5,745 bases of DNA from Gammaproteobacteria bacterium. Lineage in GTDB: Bacteria; Pseudomonadota; Gammaproteobacteria; Chromatiales; Chromatiaceae. Position 1 is the stretch's first letter. Each line of letters opens with the position of its first letter. The stretch is from NCBI GenBank assembly GCA_024644505.1, contig JAHEHQ010000185.1:1-5745 (forward strand), in the 5' to 3' direction. Shown piece after piece: positions 1 to 5,240 of this stretch. The notes under the pieces were generated by a model. It was not told where the DNA came from. It searched no databases and saw only the letters and a list, made by a program, of their open reading frames with translations. A program made the position numbers and the translations under genes.

Positions 1-1
1 G

Positions 2-608
2 GGCCGATGCGTCAACTACCATGACCACGACTGGGACAAGTGTCCCTGGCTGAAGAAATGCGGCGGCTGCCACGCGACCGGTGTTGCCACCCATATCTGC
101 GGTTCCTGTCACAATCGCGGAAAAGCGACCAAGGCCAAGGGGGCAGGTTGGCCAGCCGCCCGAACCTGCTGCGTTCCAGCTTCAAGATCGATGCCCATGA
201 CGATGTAGCCAATTACAGTCCGGAAGTGCGCTGCCAGAAATGCCACGAACCCCAGACAAAGGATCTGCATTACCTGAGGATGGGTATCACCTGTGTGCAG
301 TGTCACCGCAGCAGCCCGGTGGCCGGGGTCTACGAGTACTATTCCCCGCTGAACCCGATCCGGCGTCATGCCTATGCACTTGCGCCAAGTGCCATGAGGG
401 GGCGACGCCCTCATTCGCATCTTACATGGTGCACGAACCCAACCCTATCGCACCCGAGGCCCAGGGCAGGTTCCCGCTGCTCTATTACGCCGTGTGATTC
501 ATGCTGATTCTGGCCGGCGGTGTTTTCGTTATCTTTCTGCCCTACACGGTATTCTGGTGGATACGTGATCTGATAGCGAAGCTGACGAGGAGGCCGAATC
601 ATGGCTGA
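2..608 (+). pseudogene. Multiheme c-type cytochrome, membrane-anchored (3' part; two frameshifts and an in-frame TGA)
   Basis: This is the C-terminal part of a periplasmic multiheme cytochrome c whose 5' end lies outside the window. Five intact CxxCH haem motifs are visible, spread over three reading frames: CGGCH (59-73) and CGSCH (98-112) in frame 2, CQKCH (232-246) and CVQCH (292-306) in frame 1, CAKCH (381-395) in frame 3. One extra base in the G5 run at 139-143 joins frame 2 to frame 1, and one extra base near 378-381 joins frame 1 to frame 3. An in-frame TGA at 495-497 then interrupts a hydrophobic stretch; TGG (Trp) would fit there. Reading on, a membrane helix (about 498-560) and a basic tail (RDLIAKLTRR) follow, ending at TGA 606-608, inside the cytochrome b start. 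That overlap supports the extension as real coding sequence. The protein would pass electrons to or from the cytochrome b. Whether the lesions are biological or sequencing/assembly errors cannot be decided here. The exact family is not recognised. Confidence 0.8.
588..593 (+). promoter_or_regulatory. Ribosome binding site of the cytochrome b gene
   Basis: A perfect AGGAGG lies 7 nt before the ATG at 601, inside the last codons of the upstream cytochrome c gene. It fixes the cytochrome b start and lets that gene be translated even if the cytochrome c frame is broken. Confidence 0.85.
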
Positions 609-1389
609 TGCCCGTACCCGCCTGAAACGCTTTCCGCCGATTCAAAGATTGTGGCACCTGGGGCTGCTCGTTGTCTTTATGGTCCTGTCCGTCACCGGCA
701 TCGCCTGGATGTATTTCGAGACGCCTTGGGGGCGTGGCCTGGCCGAACAGTTCGGTGGTTTTTCCGGCACCCTGGAGATCCACCGCATAGCAGGCCTGGT
801 GATGCTGGCGGGATTCGTGCTGCACATCTTCTTCATGCTGTTCCAGGTCGACTGGAAGAAATTTTTCCAATCTATGATGGGACCCGACAGCCTGGTCTTT
901 CAATGGGTCGACGTAAAGGGATTCTTTGCCCATCTCGGCTGGATCTTCGGCATCCGGGAAGCCCCCCGTTTCGATCGCTGGAGCTGGTGGGAGAAATTCG
1001 ACTACTGGGCGGTCTGGTGGGGTCTCATCATCGTGGGCGTCACCGGCCTGATGCTCTACAATCCGGTGTTGACCAGTGATTTCATGCCGGGTTGGCTGCT
1101 CAACGTTGCGCTATGGGTGCATCGCATCGAGGCGGTGCTGGCCATGGGCCACATCTTCACCATCCATTTCACGGTCGAGCACTGGCGGCCCAGCGCGTTC
1201 CCCTATGACGCCTCTATGTTCGATGGCTCGATCGATCTGGAAAAGGCAAGGCATGAGCATCCGGCATGGGTGGAGCGTCTGGAGCGGGAAGGCCGTCTCC
1301 AGGAGGCGCTGGTTCCGCCGCCGCCGGTCCCGTTGCGGATACTCTACTTCGTGTTCGGCTGCGCGATCATCCTGCTGCCCCTGTTCTGA
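601..1389 (+). CDS. Membrane cytochrome b (cytochrome b561/Ni-Fe hydrogenase b-type family)
   Basis: An intact 262-aa integral membrane b-type cytochrome. It probably exchanges electrons between the quinone pool and the multiheme cytochrome c encoded just upstream. Hydrophobic segments lie near residues 16-38, 61-82, 132-152, 165-190 and 246-262, which is the usual four-helix haem core plus a fifth C-terminal helix. Histidines in or next to the helices are candidate haem b ligands: His19 (RLWHLG), His61 (EIHRIAG), His75, His174 (VHRIEAV), His184 and His189. The WEKFDYWAVWWG segment (130-141) is typical of the formate dehydrogenase gamma/thiosulfate reductase b-subunit type. A charged loop (about 205-240) and a proline run precede the last helix. 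The start is supported by AGGAGG at 588-593 and by the overlap ATGGCTGA with the upstream stop, which implies translational coupling. The physiological donor or acceptor cannot be named because the catalytic partner is outside the window. Confidence 0.88.
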   Translation: MADARTRLKRFPPIQRLWHLGLLVVFMVLSVTGIAWMYFETPWGRGLAEQFGGFSGTLEIHRIAGLVMLAGFVLHIFFMLFQVDWKKFFQSMMGPDSLVFQWVDVKGFFAHLGWIFGIREAPRFDRWSWWEKFDYWAVWWGLIIVGVTGLMLYNPVLTSDFMPGWLLNVALWVHRIEAVLAMGHIFTIHFTVEHWRPSAFPYDASMFDGSIDLEKARHEHPAWVERLEREGRLQEALVPPPPVPLRILYFVFGCAIILLPLF

Positions 1390-1426
1390 TCCCGCCCGGT
1401 CTCACTGAACAGGAGAGTTGAAGCGG

Positions 1427-2074
1427 TCATCGCCGACCGGCAGTGGGGTATTGCCGATAGACTTCCGGCACCTGCTCGGGCGCATCGAAGCTCACTTCCA
1501 GATCGCGCAGCACACCGTCCCGGATACTGTATATCCAGCCGTGTACCATCAGTTCCTGACCCCGTTTCCAGGCGTCCTGAACGATGGTGGTGTGGCAGAC
1601 GTTGGCCACCTGTTCGACGACATTGTATTCACACATCAGGTCGATCCGTTCAGCCTCGTCCACACAGGCCGTGAACTCCTCCTGAGAGCGAAAATAGATG
1701 TCTTTTATATGGCGCAGCCAGTTGTCGATGAGCCCGTGGCGTTCGGGGCGAAGCGCCGCAGCGACACCGCCGCAACCGTAATGCCCGCAGACGATGATGT
1801 GTTTCACCCTCAGTACGGCAACCGCGTATTGGATCACCGACAGGCAGTTGAGGTCGGTGTGAATGACCATGTTGGCCACGTTGCGGTGGACGAAGATCTC
1901 TCCCGGCAGCAGACCCACGATCTCGTTGGCGGGCACGCGGCTGTCCGAGCAGCCAATCCAGAGGTACTCGGGTGACTGCTGTTGCGCGAGTCTCTGGAAG
2001 AACAGCGGGTCTTCGGCCTTTATTTTTTCAGCCCATTCGATATTGTTTTCAAACAACTTTTTTGTAGATGCCAT
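1427..2074 (-). CDS. can: Beta-class carbonic anhydrase, type II (Can-like)
   Basis: This 215-aa cytoplasmic zinc enzyme interconverts CO2 and bicarbonate. With the start at 2074 the numbering matches E. coli Can. The zinc ligands are Cys42, Asp44 (in GCSDSR), His98 and Cys101 (in CGHYGCGG), and Arg46 is the partner of Asp44. The residues of the non-catalytic bicarbonate site that marks type II beta enzymes are also present: Trp39, Gly41, Val47, Arg64 and Tyr182 (the Tyr181 equivalent of the Haemophilus enzyme). Allosteric inhibition by bicarbonate at low pH is therefore likely, from knowledge of the family. The frame stays open 37 codons upstream, but that extension overlaps the gamma-carbonic anhydrase gene and is unlike the family, so MASTKKLFENN is taken as the N-terminus. 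The Shine-Dalgarno sequence is weak. The gene lies 61 bp downstream of the gamma-class gene on the same strand, possibly co-transcribed, and ends 37 bp from the convergent cytochrome b gene with no clear terminator between. Confidence 0.96.
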   Translation of the reverse strand: MASTKKLFENNIEWAEKIKAEDPLFFQRLAQQQSPEYLWIGCSDSRVPANEIVGLLPGEIFVHRNVANMVIHTDLNCLSVIQYAVAVLRVKHIIVCGHYGCGGVAAALRPERHGLIDNWLRHIKDIYFRSQEEFTACVDEAERIDLMCEYNVVEQVANVCHTTIVQDAWKRGQELMVHGWIYSIRDGVLRDLEVSFDAPEQVPEVYRQYPTAGRR

Positions 2075-2135
2075 GTATCGCTCAACGGGATTCTGTTGCC
2101 ATGTTGTCGGGAACTGGCAAGGAGTGCACCGGGAA

Positions 2136-2669
2136 TCAGCCCGCCCTGTGCTCGGCGGCCAGTTTTGCGTAGTTGGCCGCCACATAGTCGAAGTACTCCC
2201 GCTCCTGATCCGTCAGCTCGCGGCCCTTTCGCACCGGTGAGCCGCGCCACAGGTGGCCGCCCTCGAGCCGTTTGCCCGGGGTGACCAGGCTGCCTGCCGC
2301 AAGTATCACATAGGGTTCGATAACGGCGCCATCCATTACGATGGCACCCATGCCGATCAGGCAGTGATGACCGATTTCGCAGCCGTGCAGCAGGGCCTTG
2401 TGGCCCACGGTGACATCATCGCCGATATCCAGGGGAAAGCCCCCGGGGTTGAAGCGACTGTCGTGGGTGACATGCAGCACGCTGCCGTCCTGGATATTGG
2501 TGCGTGCACCGATTCGTATACGGTGGATGTCGCCGCGGATCACGGTCATCGGCCAGACGGAGGACTGGGCCCCCAGGGTCACGTCGCCGATGATCAGGGC
2601 ACTGGGATCCACCCAGGCGTCGGGGGATATGTCCGGTGTCTTACCATCGAATGTTCGGATGTCGGCCAT
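2136..2669 (-). CDS. yrdA: Gamma-carbonic anhydrase family protein (YrdA-like hexapeptide-repeat protein)
   Basis: A 177-aa left-handed beta-helix (hexapeptide repeat) protein of the gamma-carbonic anhydrase/YrdA family, which forms trimers with metal sites between subunits. The zinc-binding histidines of the family are present: His66 in VLHVTHD, and His90 and His95 in VGHKALLHG. The conserved RGD (45-47), NIQDGS (58-63) and the GSLVTPGKRLEGG motif near residue 130 also match. The C-terminal helix (about 150-177) is normal and the length is typical. The start at 2669 has an SD-like TAAGG 8 nt upstream. Many bacterial members, including YrdA-type ones, have no proven carbonic anhydrase activity, so the reaction is inferred from the conserved metal site. 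The gene is upstream of a bona fide beta-carbonic anhydrase on the same strand and divergent from lemA. Confidence 0.93.
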   Translation of the reverse strand: MADIRTFDGKTPDISPDAWVDPSALIIGDVTLGAQSSVWPMTVIRGDIHRIRIGARTNIQDGSVLHVTHDSRFNPGGFPLDIGDDVTVGHKALLHGCEIGHHCLIGMGAIVMDGAVIEPYVILAAGSLVTPGKRLEGGHLWRGSPVRKGRELTDQEREYFDYVAANYAKLAAEHRAG

Positions 2670-2886
2670 GTTTCAAACCTTACCAGGCGCTTTGAGGTTA
2701 AAATTGGGTAGTCGCGGACCGCCCGGCCTTCAAGTTGGCCGTCGTTCTGCCGCAGAGATTAGAACATGGTTGGAGCCTGGTTTCACTCTGAACAGCAGGA
2801 ACCGGCTTCGCGGTAAGGGTGGAACAATCCCACACTCCCAGACAGCAAATTACTGGGTTCCCCATGAGCCTGCTGGAGATAAATCA
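2670..2886. other. Divergent intergenic region between gamma-carbonic anhydrase and lemA
   Basis: These 217 bp hold the 5' ends of two divergent genes and should contain promoters for both. The most A/T-rich patch is TTAAAATT near 2698-2705. TAAAAT (2699-2704) could be a -10 box on the + strand, but no good -35 element sits at the right distance. A short inverted repeat, ggcc-ttcaagtt-ggcc, occurs near 2727-2742. No operator is recognised. Confidence 0.35.
2875..2880 (+). promoter_or_regulatory. Ribosome binding site of lemA
   Basis: GGAGAT lies 6 nt before the ATG at 2887. It selects this ATG over the much longer upstream open frame, which runs antisense through the gamma-carbonic anhydrase gene. 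Confidence 0.75.
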
Positions 2887-3459
2887 ATGGAAATATTTCT
2901 GTTCGTCCTATTGGGCCTGATCGCGGTGATCGCCGTATACGCCATTGTCATTTACAACGGCCTGGTGAATCTCAAGCATGGGTATAAAAAGGCCTGGGCG
3001 AATATCGACGTCATCCTGAAACAGCGGCACGACGAGCTGCCCAAGCTGGTAGAGACCTGTAAGCAGTATATGCAGTACGAACAGGATACCCTCGAAAAGG
3101 TGATGCGGGCCCGTGCCGCGGTTGCCAGCGCCAGAGAGGCCGGGGACGTGCATGCCGTGGGGCAGGCCGAGGGCATGCTCAGATTGGGGTTGGGCAATCT
3201 TTATGCCGTGGCCGAGAACTACCCGGACCTGAAGGCCAACGACTCTTTCCGGCACCTGCAGACCCGGATCACCGGGCTGGAGGAGACCATCGGCAATCGG
3301 CGGGAGTTTTTCAACGAATCGGTGAACAACCTCAACGTGCGGGTGGAGCAGTTTCCCGATGTCATTGTCGCCCGGCTCATGAACTTTCAGCCGACCGAAC
3401 TGCTGGAATTCACTCAGGACGAAAAGGCGGACGTGGATATGAAGGGGTTGTTTGGTTGA
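2887..3459 (+). CDS. lemA: LemA family membrane protein
   Basis: A 190-aa LemA family protein with one N-terminal membrane helix (about residues 4-24) followed by a mostly helical soluble domain. Family hallmarks are visible: YNGLVNLKHGYKKAWANID just after the helix, then an LPKLVETCKQYMQYE segment, then the signature NLYAVAENYPDLKAN at 104-118 with FRHLQTRITGLEETI at 121-135 and RREFFNESVNNLN at 138-150. The C-terminus ends in DMKGLFG. The length is normal for the family. The biochemical function of LemA proteins is not established. They are often found beside membrane proteases or TPM-domain proteins, neither of which is present here. The next gene downstream is a Cache-AlbA_2 receptor, 176 bp away and with its own promoter, so the two need not form an operon. 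Confidence 0.95.
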   Translation: MEIFLFVLLGLIAVIAVYAIVIYNGLVNLKHGYKKAWANIDVILKQRHDELPKLVETCKQYMQYEQDTLEKVMRARAAVASAREAGDVHAVGQAEGMLRLGLGNLYAVAENYPDLKANDSFRHLQTRITGLEETIGNRREFFNESVNNLNVRVEQFPDVIVARLMNFQPTELLEFTQDEKADVDMKGLFG

Positions 3460-3464
3460 TGAGA

Positions 3465-3492
3465 GGGCCGAGGGCCAAGGGCCAAGGGCCGA
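3465..3492 (+). repeat. Left heptamer array (GGGCCRA)x4
   Basis: Four tandem 7-bp units: GGGCCGA (3465), GGGCCAA (3472), GGGCCAA (3479) and GGGCCGA (3486). The array starts 5 bp after the lemA stop codon and is the reverse complement of the larger array at 3572-3618. Confidence 0.95.
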
Positions 3493-3571
3493 GGATTAAG
3501 AACAGTGGTAAGACAGGGGCTTTCTTCCATTCAATGCTTGCTGGGCTAACAGCCACCCACTAACATTTGAC

Positions 3572-3618
3572 GGCCCTTGGCCCTTGGCCCTTGGCCCTTG
3601 GCCCTTGGCCCTTGGCCC
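3572..3618 (+). repeat. Right heptamer array (GGCCCTT)x6 plus a partial unit
   Basis: Six perfect tandem copies of the 7-bp unit GGCCCTT (3572-3613) are followed by a partial GGCCC (3614-3618). Perfect copies favour slippage or recent expansion. The array ends 4 bp before the TATAAT box of the next gene and supplies whatever -35 contact that promoter has. Confidence 0.97.
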
Positions 3619-3628
3619 CCGGTATAAT
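3598..3628 (+). promoter_or_regulatory. Sigma70-like promoter with probable leaderless start
   Basis: A perfect TATAAT (3623-3628) lies only 7 nt upstream of the ATG at 3636, so transcription would be expected to begin at or within about 2 nt of that ATG. The best -35 is TTGGCC (3598-3603), supplied by the repeat array, with a long 19-bp spacer. No Shine-Dalgarno sequence is present in the CCCCGCC that separates the box from the ATG. A leaderless mRNA is inferred. Confidence 0.65.
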
Positions 3629-3635
3629 CCCCGCC

Positions 3636-5240
3636 ATGTCCCTGTCAGCCCTTTTCAGCTATTCCCCCGGAGGCGTGCGTCTGCGCCTTTTCAGGGACCT
3701 GGTGCTGGTGGTGCTGTTTGCGGTGGGAACGCTGGTGCTGGCCCTGTACCTGGTAATGGTGGAGGTGCGACAGGAACTGGCCTGGGGGCAGATATCCCAG
3801 GCAACGGCGCAGGTGCGCGAGGAGCTGCGGCGGCTGCTCGAGCCTACGGAGCAGCAGCTGGCCATCCTGAGGGACTGGGGCCGTGCCGGGGACCTGAACC
3901 GGGATGACATCGAGGCCCTGACCCGGCGTCTCATACCGACCTTGACCCATCACTCCCAGCTTTCCGGACTGATTATTGCCGACGATTCGGGCAGCGAGTA
4001 CTTCCTGATGCGGGATGAGGACCGCTGGCTTGTGCGCGAGCGGGCCCCCGGCGACAAGGGCCGGCTGCGCTGGCATCACTGGGAGAGCGGGGAGGATGAA
4101 CTGGTCTGGCAGGACAATGGCGGCTACGATCCGCGCAGGCGTTCCTGGTTTCTCGATGCGGTTCAGGCCATCGACGCAGGCAAGACAAGCTGGAGCAGGC
4201 CCTATGTCTTTTTCACCCGCAAGGTACCGGGGATCACCGCTTCGCTGGCCTGGCGGGAGGCGGGCTCGGTCCGGGTGGTGGCACTGGACCTGGACCTCAG
4301 CACCATCCTGGGCACCATCGAAAATCTTCCGCTCGTGGAAAACGGCACCGGATTCCTGTTTCGTGCCGACGGGGGGGTATACGTACCGCCCCGGGCGGAT
4401 ACGGAGCCAGCCGGGGGCAGCCACTTCTTTTCCGCCGGCAACACCCAGGGCGGCATGCTGGCCATCGATGCGGTGGATGCCTGGAAGAATGCGGGGCGTC
4501 CGGAGGACCGGGCGCTGCGATTCACCAGCGGTGAACAGGCCTGGTGGGGTGGGTTCTCGCCTCTCTACCTCGACGACGAGGCTGCCTGGCTAGGGGTTGC
4601 GCTGCCGCTGGACGATCTGGTTACCCTGCTGCAGCGCCGCTGGCAGCTGGTGCTGGCCATGGCCCTGGTGGTGTCGGCATCGGGTGTGCTCCTGGCGATG
4701 CTGGTGGTGCGCAAGTACAGCCGGCGCCTCAAGGAGCTGCCCCGGCTCAGCATCGACAAGCGGAATTACCGGGAGGATATCCTGTCGCTGATTCACAGCG
4801 GCGAGAGCCTGCATCTGGAGTTCAAGTCCACCATGCGCATGAACCTGCGCAGCGGCAAGGCCGGCAGGGAGATAGAGCTCGCCTGGCTCAAGGGCGTGGC
4901 GGCCTTCATGAATACCGACGGCGGCATCCTGCTGATCGGGGTGGAGGATGACGGCAACATCCTGGGCCTGGACGCCGACAACTTCGAGAACGACGACAAG
5001 TGCCGGCTGCATTTCAAGAATCTTTTCAATCAGCACCTGGGGCCGGAGTTTTCGAAATACGTGCACTTCGAGATCTTCGATCTGGAGTACAAACAGGTGG
5101 CCGCCATCGAGTGCGAACGTGCCGGGGATCCCGCGTTTCTGACCCACAGGCAGGGGGAGTCCTTCTACATCCGCAGCGGTCCGTCCAACATGGAGCTGAC
5201 CATCAGCCAGGCGATCAGTTATCTGCGCCGACGTTTCTGA
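3636..5240 (+). CDS. Membrane-bound dCache sensor fused to an AlbA_2/Schlafen-like domain
   Basis: A 534-aa protein built like a transmembrane receptor. In order: short cytoplasmic N-terminus, membrane helix 1 (about 21-43), extracytoplasmic sensor (about 45-330), membrane helix 2 (about 337-358), cytoplasmic linker, and AlbA_2 domain (about 378-515). The sensor carries dCache features: GGYDPRRRSWF (162-172), KTSWSRPYVFF (183-193), then VVALDLDLSTI (214-224) and GTGFLFRADG (237-246). The cytoplasmic part carries AlbA_2 (PF04326) hallmarks: GESLHLEFKST (389-399), AFMNTDGGILLIGVEDDG (423-440) and GESFYIRSGPSNMEL (507-521). No kinase, GGDEF, EAL, HAMP or chemoreceptor module is present. The ATG at 3636 is chosen because it follows TATAAT and begins the cytoplasmic leader. 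An in-frame TTG at 3567 would translate the tandem repeat. The ligand and output are unknown; nucleic-acid binding or cleavage is inferred from the domain family. The 3' end overlaps convergent cca by 26 bp. Confidence 0.88.
   Translation: MSLSALFSYSPGGVRLRLFRDLVLVVLFAVGTLVLALYLVMVEVRQELAWGQISQATAQVREELRRLLEPTEQQLAILRDWGRAGDLNRDDIEALTRRLIPTLTHHSQLSGLIIADDSGSEYFLMRDEDRWLVRERAPGDKGRLRWHHWESGEDELVWQDNGGYDPRRRSWFLDAVQAIDAGKTSWSRPYVFFTRKVPGITASLAWREAGSVRVVALDLDLSTILGTIENLPLVENGTGFLFRADGGVYVPPRADTEPAGGSHFFSAGNTQGGMLAIDAVDAWKNAGRPEDRALRFTSGEQAWWGGFSPLYLDDEAAWLGVALPLDDLVTLLQRRWQLVLAMALVVSASGVLLAMLVVRKYSRRLKELPRLSIDKRNYREDILSLIHSGESLHLEFKSTMRMNLRSGKAGREIELAWLKGVAAFMNTDGGILLIGVEDDGNILGLDADNFENDDKCRLHFKNLFNQHLGPEFSKYVHFEIFDLEYKQVAAIECERAGDPAFLTHRQGESFYIRSGPSNMELTISQAISYLRRRF

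Larger units (their letters stand above)
3465..3618. repeat. Inverted heptamer-array element with a 79-bp core
   Basis: Two oppositely oriented arrays of the same 7-bp unit flank a unique core (3493-3571). The transcript could fold into a long stem of about 28 bp closing a loop of about 79 nt, or into small GGCC/GGCC hairpins inside each arm. The placement, directly after a stop codon and directly before a promoter, suits a dispersed intergenic element of the REP/MITE kind. No open frame, tRNA or transposase is visible in it. A role as terminator or mRNA stabiliser for lemA is possible but unproven. Confidence 0.75.

Noticed and set aside
495..497. TGA read as selenocysteine or as tryptophan under a variant code.
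   Set aside because: TGA ends the other genes in the window normally, no selenocysteine insertion element is evident after it, and two frameshifts in the same gene already point to decay or sequence error.
1390..1426. A bidirectional terminator between the convergent cytochrome b and carbonic anhydrase genes.
   Set aside because: No stable stem followed by a T-run could be found in the 37 bp.
1418..1975. A 185-codon + strand open frame.
   Set aside because: It is the antisense shadow of the beta-carbonic anhydrase gene; its translation has no recognisable features.
2398..2886. A long open + strand frame continuous with lemA that would add about 160 residues at its N-terminus.
   Set aside because: It runs antisense through the well-supported gamma-carbonic anhydrase gene, looks unlike any LemA N-terminus, and the ATG at 2887 has an RBS and directly starts the membrane helix.
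3465..3618. A CRISPR array.
   Set aside because: The units are 7 bp with no spacers and occur in opposite orientations on the two sides, unlike CRISPR repeats.
3567..3635. An in-frame TTG start that would extend the Cache-AlbA_2 protein through the tandem repeat (ALGPWPL-type heptads).
   Set aside because: The TATAAT box lies inside this stretch, so the main transcript would begin downstream of it; the peptide is just the 7-bp repeat read in frame.
3645..4424. A long - strand open frame opposite the receptor gene.
   Set aside because: It is a high-GC antisense shadow; the + strand frame has membrane helices and conserved Cache motifs, and the - strand translation has none.
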